A stretch of DNA of 64,000 bases from Deinococcus fonticola (GTDB lineage: Bacteria > Deinococcota > Deinococci > Deinococcales > Deinococcaceae), in assembly GCF_004634215.1 (NCBI RefSeq), contig NZ_SMMH01000007.1, positions 1 through 64,000 of the forward strand. The letters are read 5' to 3'. This document shows, one piece after another, positions 39,607 through 51,200 of the stretch. Numbering within the stretch: the first letter of the stretch is position 1; every line of letters begins with the position of its first letter. The position numbers were made by a program, and so were the translations under genes. Below the pieces are notes generated by a model. That model had not been told where the DNA came from. It did no database searches and saw only the letters and a program-made list of their open reading frames with translations.

Positions 39607-41807
39607 CGGCCAGCCCAACCCGCGCCGCCCCCCGTCCCGCTGCACTCGCCTGGCCTCTGCCCACCGCGCTGGGCGTGATCGGCGGCATTCTGCTGGCGCT
39701 GCACCTCCCGTGGGGCGGCGCGCTGATGCTGCTCGCTGCCGCGTACTTCCTGTCTATCCGCGACCTCAGACCCCTGCTGCTGGCCGCCGCCGGGGCACTG
39801 GCCGGGTACACCAGCGCCAGTGTCACGCAGTCGCGTCCCGACCCCATGACTCCCTGGCTTGGCGCCCAGGTCACCCTGAAGGGTTACTGGGACGGTCAAT
39901 TCCTTAACCTCGAAGACCCCCGGGCGCGGGTGGCGCTGGCCCCCAAACCCCCGCGCCCACCCGGCCAGCTGACGGTCAGTGGTCGTCTGGAGCGCCCAAG
40001 CCCGCAGCGGACGCCTGGCGGCTTTGACCAGGCGGCCTGGTTACGCGCCCAGGGTGGCCTGTTCACGCCGGCGCCTGGCAGCGTGCTGGGCGCGGCCCGC
40101 GTGCGGGCGTACACTCCCGCTGCGGGCCTGCAGGGCTGGTTCCGGCGCGGGCTGAGTGCCGGTCTCAGTGAACGGCACGCCGCGCTGATGCAGGCCATCG
40201 AACTGGGTGACCGCAGTGACCTGGGGCGCGAGGAATTTGCAGGCGGCTACAGTGTTCGTGACGCCTTCAACCGCGCTGGCTTGGCGCACCTGATGGCCCT
40301 GTCCGGTCAGAACGTAGCTCTGCTGACGGGCGTCGTCATCCTGATATTGAGCGGCCTGAACCTGCGCCCCCCGGCCCGCTACCTCATCCCGGCGTTCCTG
40401 CTGATTCCCTACCTGTTCCTGCTGGTGGGCATGTCCCCCAGCATTGCCCGCGCGGTGCTGATGGGCTTTGTCGCCCTGATCGGCCTGGCGGTCGGGCGGG
40501 GCCGCAGCGATCCCCTCGCCACCATCGCCCTGGCGGCCCTGGTGTGCCTGCTCATCTACCCCCTGTGGCTGCTGGACATCGGCTTTCAACTGTCGTTCCT
40601 GGCGGTGCTGGGGCTTACGCTGTCAGGGCGGCTGGCCGAGCGCCTGCCTGCCAGGTGGCCGCGCGTTCTGCGCCTGGCCCTCAGCGCCACCATCCTGGCC
40701 GAACTGGCGACCCTGCCGGTGATCGCCAGCACCTTCGGGCAGTTGCCGCTGGTGGGCCTGCCCGCCAACCTGCTGGCCGAGGTGGTGATGGCCGCGCTGG
40801 TGCCGCTGGGCTTCCTGGCGGGGCTGCTCGGCCCGGCGGGCGGCCTGGTGAACTGGCTGGTCGGTCCGCTCGCCTCGCTGTTGCTGGCCCTGGCCGAGGG
40901 GTTCGGGCGCGCCCCGGTGCTGCCGTGGGGTCACCCGGGGCCCGGCGGCTTCGCCGCTTACGCCGTCGCCGCCGCGGCGGGCGTGCTGTGGCTGCTGGGC
41001 CGCGTGCGGGGTAAAGTCGCCCTGGCCGCCGCGCTGGGCTGCGCCGTGCTGAGCGCTCTGCCGCCCATGCTGCGCCCAGTGCGCGAAATCACGTACCTGG
41101 ACGTGGGTCAGGGCGACAGCACCCTGGTGCGCCTGCGCGGGTTGACCATGCTGGTCGACGCGGGCGGCTCGGTCGGCAGCGACTTCGATGTCGGCACGCG
41201 CACCGTCGTTCCCGCCCTGCGTTCGCTGGGGGTTCGGAAGATAGACGTGCTGGTCGCCACGCACGCCGATACCGACCACATCGAGGGCCTCACCGGCGTG
41301 CTGAACAGCCTGCGGGTCGGTGAAGTGTGGATCGGCCAGCCCAAGCGCGGCGACCCGGTGCTGAACCGGGTGCTTCAGGCGGCGCAGGCCCAGCGCGTCC
41401 CGGTTCGCCAGGTGTCACGCGGCGACCGCTTCAGCGTGGACGGCGTGACCTTCACCGTGCTGTGGCCGCAGCGAAACATGTTTTCTACCGCCGACAACGA
41501 CAATTCCATCGTCCTGACACTGGAGTCCGGCGCGTGGCGCACCGCCCTGCTGGGCGACCTGCCCGACCCGGCTGAGAACTTCCTGGGCATCGGCAACCTG
41601 GACTTGCTCAAGGCCGCGCACCACGGCAGCCGCTACAGCACCAGCGCGGAGTTTCTGCGCCAGACCACCCCCAGGAACGCCATCATCAGCGTCGGGCGCA
41701 ACACCTACGGCCACCCCCACCCCGACGTGCTGAAACGGCTGCGCGAAGCCGGCGTAAACGTCTGGCGCACCGACGAACAGGGCACCATTCACTGGCCTAT
41801 TCCCTGA
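39603..41807 (+). CDS. comEC: Competence protein ComEC, DNA uptake channel
   Basis: ComEC (734 aa) forms the inner-membrane channel for transforming DNA. An N-terminal OB-like region lies near [17 protein letters not shown]. The competence domain has many helices and the hallmark [20 protein letters not shown]. The C-terminal metallo-beta-lactamase domain has [29 protein letters not shown] and [11 protein letters not shown], and is the proposed nuclease that degrades the non-transforming strand. Length and motifs look intact, which suggests natural competence. Confidence 0.94.
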   Translation: MTASPTRAAPRPAALAWPLPTALGVIGGILLALHLPWGGALMLLAAAYFLSIRDLRPLLLAAAGALAGYTSASVTQSRPDPMTPWLGAQVTLKGYWDGQFLNLEDPRARVALAPKPPRPPGQLTVSGRLERPSPQRTPGGFDQAAWLRAQGGLFTPAPGSVLGAARVRAYTPAAGLQGWFRRGLSAGLSERHAALMQAIELGDRSDLGREEFAGGYSVRDAFNRAGLAHLMALSGQNVALLTGVVILILSGLNLRPPARYLIPAFLLIPYLFLLVGMSPSIARAVLMGFVALIGLAVGRGRSDPLATIALAALVCLLIYPLWLLDIGFQLSFLAVLGLTLSGRLAERLPARWPRVLRLALSATILAELATLPVIASTFGQLPLVGLPANLLAEVVMAALVPLGFLAGLLGPAGGLVNWLVGPLASLLLALAEGFGRAPVLPWGHPGPGGFAAYAVAAAAGVLWLLGRVRGKVALAAALGCAVLSALPPMLRPVREITYLDVGQGDSTLVRLRGLTMLVDAGGSVGSDFDVGTRTVVPALRSLGVRKIDVLVATHADTDHIEGLTGVLNSLRVGEVWIGQPKRGDPVLNRVLQAAQAQRVPVRQVSRGDRFSVDGVTFTVLWPQRNMFSTADNDNSIVLTLESGAWRTALLGDLPDPAENFLGIGNLDLLKAAHHGSRYSTSAEFLRQTTPRNAIISVGRNTYGHPHPDVLKRLREAGVNVWRTDEQGTIHWPIP

Positions 41808-41850
41808 GGTGAAGGTGGGTTCCCCTCCGGCTTCCCGACGCCGCGTGCGT

Positions 41851-41856
41851 TACGCT
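41851..41856 (+). promoter_or_regulatory. -10 box of the SIS-like gene
   Basis: TACGCT lies 6 nt before ATG 41863. Confidence 0.5.
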
Positions 41857-41862
41857 GGACGC

Positions 41863-42843
41863 ATGACCTCTACCGCCGACTTCCTGACCCTGCTGGAACG
41901 CCTGCCCGGCAGTTACAGCGGCCCCACCCGCCCCGAACCCGGCCCGCACGCCGTGGTCGGCACCGGCGAGGGCACGCTGGCCGCCGCCCTGCTGCGCACC
42001 CTGATCGGCAGCAACTTCACTCGGGAAGGCACGCAGTTCGTGCTGTCCAGCCCCGACGCCGCCGACCCCGCCCGCACCTACGCCGAGCTGGCTGAAGTCG
42101 CCGGCGCGAACGCTCGTCGCATCAGCACCGGCGGTCAGGCCGGCGACGTCGACGTGCTGGTGCCCGGCGGGGCGCTCGCCACCTACCACTACGCCCAGGC
42201 CGTCGCGCACGCCAGCGGGCACGCCGACGAGGCCCAGGCCGCTGACCGCGCCATGACCACCCTGGCCGGGCAGTGCGCCCCGCACGTTCAGGACAACAAC
42301 CCCGCCCGCGACCTGGCCTGGAGCCTGTGGGGCCGCGCCCCCCTGCTGATCGCGGCTCCCGATGCCGACGCCCTTCCCCACGCCTGGCAGCACCTGCTGG
42401 CCCGCACCGGCAAGACCCTCAGTGTACCCCTGCCCGGCGACCCCCTCGCCATCGTGACCGGCGCCTTCGAGGCCCAGCACGAGCACGGCGACGGGCGCGT
42501 TGCCCTGATCCTCGGTGACACGGATCCGGCCCTGCACATTGCCCGCGAAATCTTGGAAAGCCGCATCGACGAGATCATTCATGTGCCTTACCCGGAAGGC
42601 ACCGAAGCCGGATACGCCGGGCAACTGGCCCACTGGTACTTCGCCGCCTGGGTGGCAGCGTACCTGGCCGAACGCTACCACCAGACTCCTGGCGACCCGC
42701 CCATGCTGGCCCGCGCCCAGGCCGTGCTGGCCGGAGACGACGCCGACGACCTGAGCCTGCGTGCCGACCACGAGGACGGGCGGCGCAGCCAGGTGGAAGA
42801 CAACGACTGGGAGGCAGACGACGAGGCAGAGGAGAGGGACTGA
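41863..42843 (+). CDS. SIS-like (phosphosugar-isomerase fold) protein
   Basis: The 326-residue protein looks like a member of the phosphoglucose/phosphomannose isomerase group. It has an N-terminal AVVGTGEGTLAAALLRTLIG motif, similar to the SIS phosphate loop. The C-terminal segment GQLAHWYFAAWVAAYLAERY HQTPGD is typical of that group's last helices. The tail is very acidic (QVEDNDWEADDEAEERD). The catalytic glutamate/histidine pattern is not clear, so the function stays open. Confidence 0.5.
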   Translation: MTSTADFLTLLERLPGSYSGPTRPEPGPHAVVGTGEGTLAAALLRTLIGSNFTREGTQFVLSSPDAADPARTYAELAEVAGANARRISTGGQAGDVDVLVPGGALATYHYAQAVAHASGHADEAQAADRAMTTLAGQCAPHVQDNNPARDLAWSLWGRAPLLIAAPDADALPHAWQHLLARTGKTLSVPLPGDPLAIVTGAFEAQHEHGDGRVALILGDTDPALHIAREILESRIDEIIHVPYPEGTEAGYAGQLAHWYFAAWVAAYLAERYHQTPGDPPMLARAQAVLAGDDADDLSLRADHEDGRRSQVEDNDWEADDEAEERD

Positions 42844-43036
42844 GGGCGCTGGAGCGGGGCGTCCTCACCCCTCGCCGGAGTTGTCAAACCGCGCAGCAGT
42901 GAGGCCGGCTTAGAGCAGTTCTCCGTATTCCGTCAGACTTGGAAGAGCACCCCGGCTGGCCCTATTCTTCGTTCTGCTCATTTGAAGTCACTCGCGCCGC
43001 TCGGACAAAAAGGACTTCGTTCTTTTGGCAAATGCT

Positions 43037-44248
43037 CTACGCCTGCTTCCTGAGCAGAATGCTTTTCAGGTAGAGGCTTTCGGGGACGCTGAGGAGGTGG
43101 GGGTGGTCGGCGGGCTGGTAGGTGATGGCGACCACTTCGGCGTCGGTCTGGGCGGCTCCGGCGGCGACGCGGGCGGCGTCCAGCAGGTCGTCCACGCGGA
43201 AGTAGTGGGCGCAGGTGGAGATCAGCAGGTGCCCGCCGGGTGAAAGCATGCGCAGGGCACTGGCCGCGCCGTCGGTGAAGATGCGTTTGGCGCGCGGCAC
43301 GTCGTCCTTGCGTTTGGCGAGGGTGGGCGGGTCGAGGACGATCGCCTGGAAGGTCTTCTTTTCCTTTTCCAGGGCGCTCAGCTGCTCCAGCGCGTCGCCC
43401 CATCGCAGGCCGACCTGCACACCATTCTCGCGGGCTTCGCGCTCCAGTACGCCCAGCGCCACGTTGTCCTTGTCGATGGCAGTGCTTCTGGCTCCGGCTT
43501 TCGCGGCATGCAGCGAGAAACCGCCCGTGTAACTGTAGACGTCCAGAAACGGCTGGCCGGGCTGCACCAGGCGGCGCATCAGGCGGCGGTTGTCGCGCTG
43601 ATCCAGGAAGAAGCCGGTTTTCTGGGCGTCCATCGGGGCAAAGTGCAGGGTCAGGTCGTCCTCGAAGAAGGTGACCTTTTCCGGCACGTCGCCCCACAGC
43701 ACGCCGGACACCAGTTCCAGGCCTTCCTTGCGGCGTTCGCCGGTGTCGCTGCGCTCGAAGGCGGAGGTCGCCCCGGTTTCCTCGCGCAGCGCCCGCAGGA
43801 TCAGGTCGCGGTGGCGTTCCACGCCGGCGTTGCGCAGTTGCACGCTCAGCACCTCCCCGAACTGGTCGGCCACCACGCCCGGCAGCCCGTCCGCCTCGGC
43901 GTGCAGGACGCGCAGGGCGTTGGTATCGGCAATCCTGCCGGCGCGGCGGGCCAGGGCTTCACGCACGCGGCTGCGGTAGAAATTCAGGTCGATGTCGCCG
44001 CCGTCCCAGTTCAGCATGCGCAGCGGCGTGGCCCCGTCCGCGTTGAAGTACCCGCGCCCGATCAGGCTGCCGCCCGGCTCGCGTACGTCCACCACGTCCC
44101 CCGGCGCCAGGCCCGGCGCGGCGTCCTGAATGTCGCCGGCATGCCCGAAGGGGTAACGCCCCGCGATCCGGCGCACGGACGCGGGCTTGAGGGTCACGCT
44201 GGGGAGACGGCTTTTCTTCCCGGAGAGGTTCTTGCTCGACTGGCTCAC
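43037..44248 (-). CDS. RlmI-type 23S rRNA (cytosine-5) methyltransferase
   Basis: The 403-residue protein has an N-terminal PUA domain (LKPASVRRIAGRYPFGHAGD, VVDVREPGGSLIGRGYFN), a middle EEHEA-like domain and a Rossmann methyltransferase: FLDVYSYTGGFSLHAAKAGA for SAM, TAIDKDNVALGVLEREA and motif IV VLDPPTLAKRKDDV. The catalytic Cys is expected in LLISTCAHYF. RlmI homologues methylate C1962 or a neighbour. I use the GTG at 44246-44248, since TACGCT lies 7 nt upstream of it. Confidence 0.87.
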   Translation of the reverse strand: MSQSSKNLSGKKSRLPSVTLKPASVRRIAGRYPFGHAGDIQDAAPGLAPGDVVDVREPGGSLIGRGYFNADGATPLRMLNWDGGDIDLNFYRSRVREALARRAGRIADTNALRVLHAEADGLPGVVADQFGEVLSVQLRNAGVERHRDLILRALREETGATSAFERSDTGERRKEGLELVSGVLWGDVPEKVTFFEDDLTLHFAPMDAQKTGFFLDQRDNRRLMRRLVQPGQPFLDVYSYTGGFSLHAAKAGARSTAIDKDNVALGVLEREARENGVQVGLRWGDALEQLSALEKEKKTFQAIVLDPPTLAKRKDDVPRAKRIFTDGAASALRMLSPGGHLLISTCAHYFRVDDLLDAARVAAGAAQTDAEVVAITYQPADHPHLLSVPESLYLKSILLRKQA

Positions 44249-44255
44249 ATCCCTG

Positions 44256-44261
44256 AGCGTA
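44256..44261 (-). promoter_or_regulatory. -10 box of the RlmI-type gene
   Basis: TACGCT on the minus strand, 7 nt before GTG 44248. An upstream in-frame ATG would start before this box. Confidence 0.45.
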
Positions 44262-44313
44262 GCAGGATGCATGGGGGCAGGCCGGGTCAAGGCTCACGGA
44301 GTGGGAGAGGGGA

Positions 44314-45105
44314 TCAGGAACTGCACCCGCCGCCCCCGCAACTACTCCCACAGCTGCTGCCGCCGTCCCCACAGTCTGAATCGCCCCTGCCTTCGTCGGT
44401 GCAGGAATCCCCGCTGGAAAAGTCAGTGAAGGCGCCGAAGAAGCCGATGCCGCCTTCACCCCCCTGAGCCGAAGAGGGTGTCCTGCGCGCCAGGCTGGTC
44501 AGCAGGAGGGTCGCCAGGACGAAGATGAAAAAGGCCAGGAACAGCGACTGGCCCAGCAGCAGCAGGACGACCGCCAGCAGCGCCGCCACCATCACGGGCC
44601 GGAGGGCAGTTCGCCGCGGATTGGGGCGCTTGGTGCTGCGGCTCTTTGTGCTGCGGCGCTTGGTGCTGGGCTGGGCCTGCGCCGGGTCGGGCCACAGGTC
44701 GGCCGGGGGTGCCTGATGAAAGGCGGCGCGGTAAGCCTCCAGGGTGCGGGCGTACTGTTCCCTGAAGTGCCCTTCGCTGGCGGGGGTGCCGTCGCCGGGT
44801 TCGTGATGCAGCGGGGCGGGCAGCAGCGGCATAAAACGCTCCCAGTAGTCGCGCGTGAACATCAGGTGCGTGTGCCACACCTCGTCTACCACCCTGGACG
44901 GCGTGACCGGCTGCGGCGCGCTGGCCGCCAGCACCACGAAGCGGCGGTACTCGTCCAGCGCGCGCAGGGTCAATCCGCTGTCCCAGCCGTGCTCGCGTTG
45001 CAGGCGGGTCAGCAGGGCGTCCGGAAAGACGTAACTCAGGATGGGCTGCGGGTTGACAGACGGCTGACTGTTCAGGTTATGGGCGTACTCTTGCAGGATG
45101 GTCAT
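44314..45105 (-). CDS. Glycine/cysteine-rich membrane protein
   Basis: The 263-residue protein has an N-terminal domain like that of the glycine-rich-domain proteins (DUF1399): ALDEYRRFVVLAA, then VVDEVWHTHLMFTRDYWERF. A basic linker (STKRRSTKSRSTKRPNPRRT) precedes two membrane helices (residues 167-200). The C-terminus is rich in Gly, Ser and Cys (SSCGSSCGGGGCSS) like TIGR04222-type membrane proteins. GGAGG lies 6 nt before the ATG. Function unknown. Confidence 0.75.
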   Translation of the reverse strand: MTILQEYAHNLNSQPSVNPQPILSYVFPDALLTRLQREHGWDSGLTLRALDEYRRFVVLAASAPQPVTPSRVVDEVWHTHLMFTRDYWERFMPLLPAPLHHEPGDGTPASEGHFREQYARTLEAYRAAFHQAPPADLWPDPAQAQPSTKRRSTKSRSTKRPNPRRTALRPVMVAALLAVVLLLLGQSLFLAFFIFVLATLLLTSLARRTPSSAQGGEGGIGFFGAFTDFSSGDSCTDEGRGDSDCGDGGSSCGSSCGGGGCSS

Positions 45106-45263
45106 CGTTGCCTCCAGGTGCGTCTTTTCGACTTGTTCTCGCTGCCTGTAGCGTCGGTCGAAACGGTCAGGCCGCGGTCAGCCCCTCCCCAGGAATTCCC
45201 GGCAAGTCTTCATGATTGCAGGGGATCGGTGGTGACTTTCCCCGGTTCCCTGGAGGGGTGCGG

Positions 45264-48200
45264 TTACGGCAGGCGGTACGACACGCCGAAGTTGAACTGC
45301 GTGGAGGTCGGGTTGGTGGTCACGCCCACGCTGAAACTGGCCTGCTTCACGTTGTACGCGGCACTGAAGCTGGGGCGGATGCTCTGGATGTCCAGTCCGG
45401 TCAGCGGCGTGCTGGCCTTCAGGGTAAAGCGGCCGTCGGGCGTGGTGTACGTCGCGTTGATCAGGCCCGCGCCGGTCAGGTCGACCTGGTACTGCAGGAA
45501 GAGGTTGCGGGTCAGGTACGACCCGACCGTGAAGGTGGCGTTCAGGGTGCCGTCGGTCGCCAGGGTGGGGGTCAGGCGGAACACATCTACGCCCAGGGCG
45601 CGGGCCAGCGTCCGCTCGACCTCGCCCAGCACGAACACGTTCAGGGCGGTTTGCAGGGCGCTGCTGCCCAGCGCGGTCAGGTTGTCCGGCAAGGAGGCCA
45701 GGTTGGGCACGCCCGTGGCGACCAGCGCGTACAGTTCGGCCTCGTTGTAGGCGTTGCCGGTACTGGGGTTCACGCAGCTCTGGTCGGTGGTGCCCGCGCA
45801 GGTCAGGGCCGTGTTCAGGTACAGCACGTTGGGCCGCCCGCCCACCGTGCGGAAATCCCCTTCCACCTTCAGGGTAATGGGCACGCGCTGCTGCGTGGTG
45901 CTGCTGGGCACGGTGCCCTGCGCCAGGATACGGAAGGTGGGGTACACGCCGTCCCCGGCGAAAGTTACGTTGCCTTCGGTGATCTGGAATTCGTTCTCGC
46001 GCAGGAAGATGCTGCCGCGCTGCGACTCTATTTTTCCCTCGATGCGGGGGCGTGCGCCGGTGCCACTGATGGTCAGGCCCTGCGTGCCGAACTCGGCGCG
46101 GGCCAGGTTCTCGTCCACGCGGATGCCGCTGGGGGCGGTCAGGCGAATGTCCTCCAGCAGCAGACGCTCCAGCAGCGGCAGGGTGCGGCGGACAGCGTCC
46201 GCCGGCTCGCCCGGCGTGGGAAAGGTCGTGAACTGCTCGGGCAGCGGACTGTTGAAGTTGTTGACGGGCGTGTCCTGCTGGCCGCTCACGGCCCCGTTTT
46301 GCGGGGCGGGAATGGTGCTGGGGGCGTTCACGCGGCCCAGCGTCAGGCGGGCGAAGTCGGCGGCGCCGGACACGTGAATAAACTGCCCGTCGTCCACCGC
46401 CCGCAGGGTGCCGGTCAGGGCGCTTTCCTTGGCGTACACGGCGGCCAGTGGCAGGTTGTAGTTCTGGGCGTTCAGGTTCAGATCCAGGCGCGGCGTCAGG
46501 GTGCCCGAGAGCATCAATGCGCCCGCGCCGGTTACGGGGTTGCGGCTGACGCTCTGGGCGCTGAGCGTCCAGGCCTCGCCGTTTTGCTCGATGGTGGCGG
46601 TGGTGTTCGGCAGGGCGCCCAGAGCCTCGGGGGCCAGCAGGCCGCTGAATTTCAGGCGCGTACCGCTGAGTTTGCCCAGCGTCAGTTGCCCGCTCAGATC
46701 GAGGGTGCCGTCGGTGGCCACGGTGCCGCCGGTCAGGATGCGCCCGCCCGCCGTGAAGGCCCCGCTGTCCGGCAACTCCCCGGCGAACAGCGGCACCTGC
46801 ACGCTGAGGCCGGCCAGGCTGCCCTGCACGTTCTCGGCCCGCAGCAGCCCACGCGGCTGGTCGTAGGTGCCCGCTGCACTCAGGCGCACGGTGCCTTTCA
46901 GGCTGGGTTCCAGGCCTGCCAGACCCGGTACCAGGCGCAGCGCCGGCGTGAAGGTCGTCCCGGTAAAAACAGCGTTCAGGTCGACTTTCTGGCGGGTGTA
47001 CTGGCCGCGCACGTCCCAGGTGCCCGCGCCGGACAGTTGCACGTTCACGTTGCGCAACTCGCGGTTGGCGTAATCCAGCGTGCCCGTTCCCGTCAGGGTT
47101 TCCGTGACCGGGGAAGTCGGGGGCGTGGCAGACGTACCGGAGGCCGGGGTGTTCGCTGTTTGTACGGGCACAGTTTCCACAGGTACAGTCTCTACAGGTA
47201 CCGTGCTGACGCGAATGCGTTCGGCCACGACGTTCACGCTGCCGGCTGCCGGGTCGGCCAGCGGGAAACGGAAACGCGCCAGCCCGGTCACGATGCCTTC
47301 GCCGGGGTTGGTATCGGTGAGGGCACCGACCAGGGCGCCCAGCGGCAGGGCCCGCAGGTTCGCCTGCCCGAACACCTCCGAGCGGGCGTCCAGCCCCGCC
47401 GTGAATTCCGTTTCGCCCAGGAAGCCGCGCAGACGCCAGCTGCCGGTGGCCTGCGTTCCCTCGATGCGGGCCGGCAGCGTTTTCGGCCCCAGTTTCAGGG
47501 CATTCGACTGCAGGAAGAAGGTGCCGCCCCCATCGTTCAGGTTGGCCTCGCCACTGACCCTGCCGCTCAGGCCCGGCGCGACGTTCAGGCGCTCGATGTC
47601 CAGGTCGTTCAGCACCGCGCGGGCGGTGTAGCCGTCGCCGGTGGGCCTGAGCGCCACAATGTTTTGCAGCGCCGGGAGGATGTCCGCGATGCCGCCACTG
47701 GCCGTCAGGGTGCCGCGCCCATTGCCGAGGCGCCCGCTGGCATCGAAGGTCTGGCCGTTCAGCGTCAGGGTGCCGTTCACGGTGGTGGACTGCCCGGACA
47801 CGCTCAGCACGTAATTCGTAGCACTGACCTGACCACGCAGACCGTTCGTATCGGCGTTCAGGTTGACCAGTACGCTTCCCTGATCCTTGCGGATGGTGCC
47901 GCCCAGCGTGCCGGCCCAGCGGTTTTCGCCGTTCACCTTCACCTGCGTGGCGTTCAGGTTGAGCGTGCCGACATTCAGGTTCGCGCTGGCCTGAAGCTTC
48001 GGCACGCCGGCGGCCAGGCTGACCTGCCCGGTGATGTCGCCGGCGGGCTGCAAACCCACCACCGGCACTTCCTGCGGCGTGGTGAAGCCCTTCACCGTGA
48101 AAGCGAGGTTGCCGTTCTGTGCCTGCGTATTCAGTACCCCGTTCGCGGTCACGATCCCGTTCAGGCCCTTCACGTCCAGCGTTCCCAGGTTCAGGCCCGG

Positions 48201-51200
48201 CAGGTTCACGCCCAGTTGTCCGCTCTGCCCCGCAGCGTCCATTTTCCAGGTGACCCGCCCGGAGGCGGTGCCATCGCTCACGTTCAGGTCGGCGTTTTCA
48301 CGGCTGGCCGTCCCGGAGGCCCGCCACTCGCCCCGGCGCACGCTGAGCACCACCTGCGGATCAGCCAGCGGCCCGCTGGGCGTGAGGCTCAGGCTGAGTT
48401 CCGGGCGGGTCAGGCTGGTCGCGCCACTCCAGCGCCACTCCCCGGCCGCGTCCGGCTGGATTTGCACCGCCCCGCTGGCGGTGGCGCCGGGGCCATCCAC
48501 CAGGCGGATATTTACCAGCTTCTGGCTGGCCACGATGCGTGCCTGGGCGCCCAGCACCCCGGCCTGGCCGGTCAGCAGGGGTTGTGCCAACGGCCCGCTG
48601 ACCTTCAGTTCGGCGGGTTGCGTCAGCAGACCGTTCGGCCCACCTGTGACGCGGGCCGTGCCGTTCCAGCCTGTTTTCTGACTGGCCTGCACGTTCACGC
48701 TGCCCGTGAAGCCCTGCGTGGCGACGTTACCACTGGCTTTCAGCAGGGCCTCCCGGTAATCGACTTTCAGGGTTCCCTGCACCGCGCCCACGCTGGTCAG
48801 CGCCAGGTCGGCCACACCGTTCAGGTTCGCTGTGCCGCTGGCCCGCAGGGTGCTGCCGGCCGCCTTCACGCCAAAGTCGGTCAGGGTCAGGGTGCGCCCG
48901 TTCAGCGTCCCGACGGTTTGCGTGCCCTGCCGCAGCGTTCCGGTCAGGTTCTGAAGCGTTCCCGTGACCGTTCCCGTCGTGTCGAGCAGCGTGACCCCCG
49001 CCACTTCCGCGCCCACGGTGGTGATGGAGCCAGCCAGCGTCGGCGCGTTCAGGAGGCCACCTAGAGTCACCGCCACGTCTGCCTGCCCTTTCGACCCGTC
49101 CACCAGCGTCAGGGGGTTCAGGTTCAGGCTGCCGCTCAGTTTCGGAATCAGCGTCGCCGTGCGGGTCAACTGAAGATTCCCGCGGCCAAGCGTGCCGGCG
49201 TTCAGGGCGTACCCGCCGCGCCCGTCTCCGGTGAGGCGCACGGGGGAGGCCAGGCCGTCCACCTTCGCCTGCACCGTGCCGCTCAGGTCGGGCCACACGC
49301 CGGACAGGTTCACGTCCGCGATATTCTGAGCGCGCCGAACCGTGCCGTACACCTTCGTCCGCGCAGTGCCCTTCTGGAAATCGAAGGTGCTGGCCTCGGC
49401 GTACAGCGTGCCGGTCGTGCCGCCGTTCAGGGTGGCGCGGGCGCTGAGTTGCGGGTCACGCCCCCGGCCACTGACGGTCAAACGGGCGGCCAGGTCGCCT
49501 GTCAGGACATTCAGGTTGCCGCTCAGGAACGGGTCGCTGGCCTGGCCCGTTAGCGTCACGGTGCCGTCTGCTTTGCCGGTGCCGAAGGACGCCGCCCCCG
49601 GATAATTCGTGGGCACGCCGTTCACCTGCACGTTCAGTCCGGCCGGCATTTCGCCCACCGCCGAGATCAGACCGCCGCGCAGCGAGCCGCGCAGGTTCGC
49701 CTTCAGGAGTTCGCCGCGCGGTTGGTACTCGGCCGAGCCGTACAGGCTGAACGGCCCGGCCTGCGCCTGGGTGCCTTTCAGTTTCACGTTCTGCAAGGTG
49801 AGCCGTTCCGGCCCGCCCGCCGCGCTGCCCCGCGCCTGCACAGTTCCGGCGAAGGTCAGGTCAGCCACCCCGGTGCTTTCCGGCAGCAGCCGTGCCAGAT
49901 GCAGGGGGGCAGATTTGAGGGTCGCGTCGTACCGTCCGTTTCGCAGCGTGGCCGAACCCGTGACCTGGGGGCCGTTCAGCGTGGCGTCCACATTCCCGGC
50001 GGCGTAACGGGCGTTCAACTGTCCGCTCAGTTCTCCGGCGCTATCGGTCAACTGACCGGCAAAAGTCGCCTCGACCCGGTTCCAGGCTGGCCCGCCGAGC
50101 GTGGCGGTTCCGCTGGCCTGCAGCTGTCCGGCGCGGCCCCAGAACGCCCCGGCATCCAGGCGCGTGACGGTGATGCTTCCCGCCGGTTTCAGCGGCAGGT
50201 TCGCGGGCAGCACGGCGTTGAATCCGGCCTGTTTTTCCCTGATTCCCAGCGTGCCGGTGGCCGTCAGCGGCCCCTGGCCGGTGAAGATGGCGTCCAGCGG
50301 CCCGCCCGGCACGTCGCCGGTCACGCGCAGGTTGCCCAGCCAGCCGCTGCGGGCATTCCAGCCCAGCGGCCCGCGCAGGCGCACGTCGTTCTCGCCGCTG
50401 GCGTAACGGGTGTTAAGGTTCAGGCTGGCGTTCTGCAACCCCGCCACCGCGCCGCTGTCGAGCTGGCCGCGCACGGTTCCACTGACCTTGCCGCCCGTGA
50501 ACTCCGCCTTCCAGGTTTTGCCGAGCAGCCGGGCATTCAGGGTGGTGGCGGCGACGTCCAGCCCGTTCACGGCGCGGCTCAGTTTCCCGGTCACGCTCAC
50601 GTCAGGCCGCGAGAAGGTGCCCGTCACCTGCGCGGTGTACTGGCCCGGCAACACGTCCCGCACGTCGGCGCGGGCCTTCAGGGCCAGGGTAGGGAAGAGG
50701 TTCCCGCTGGCGGTCACGTTCCCCTGCGCCAGGTTGGCCTGCGCGTCCCGCACGCTCAGCACACCGTTCTGGAAGCGGGCCGGGGCGCTGAAGTTCACCC
50801 CCGCCGCCTCGCCGGAAGCCAGCAGGTTCAGGTTCGCCAGCGTGCCGCCAAGGACGGCGTTAACGCGGCCTGCGGTGTTCGCCAGCGGGCGCAAGTCCGG
50901 AACGTTCAGCGTGCCGCTGGCCTTCCAGGCGGCCAGCCCCGCGCCGCCGCTCCTGTTCAGGGCGATGTCCAGCGCCGCGCCCGCGAAGGAGCCCGCCGCT
51001 TTCACGCTCGACGTGTTCCCGGTCAGGCCATTTGCCCATGCCGTGACGTTCAGCGGCTGGTTTTGCACCGTCCCCTGTGCCCGCAGGCGAATGGTCTGTG
51101 CCGCGTCTCCCTGCAAGGTGGCGTTCACGCGGGTTCCCGTGCCCCCGACGACCTGCAAGGTGGCGTTCGCCCGCGGGTAAATCGGCCCCAGCAGGCGCAC

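Noticed and set aside
45216..49064. 1282-residue open frame on the plus strand opposite the TamB-like gene
   Set aside because: It is antisense to a gene with clear TamB features. Its composition (Gln, His, Arg, Gly, Val repeats without any motif) is what high-GC codon bias produces on the opposite strand.
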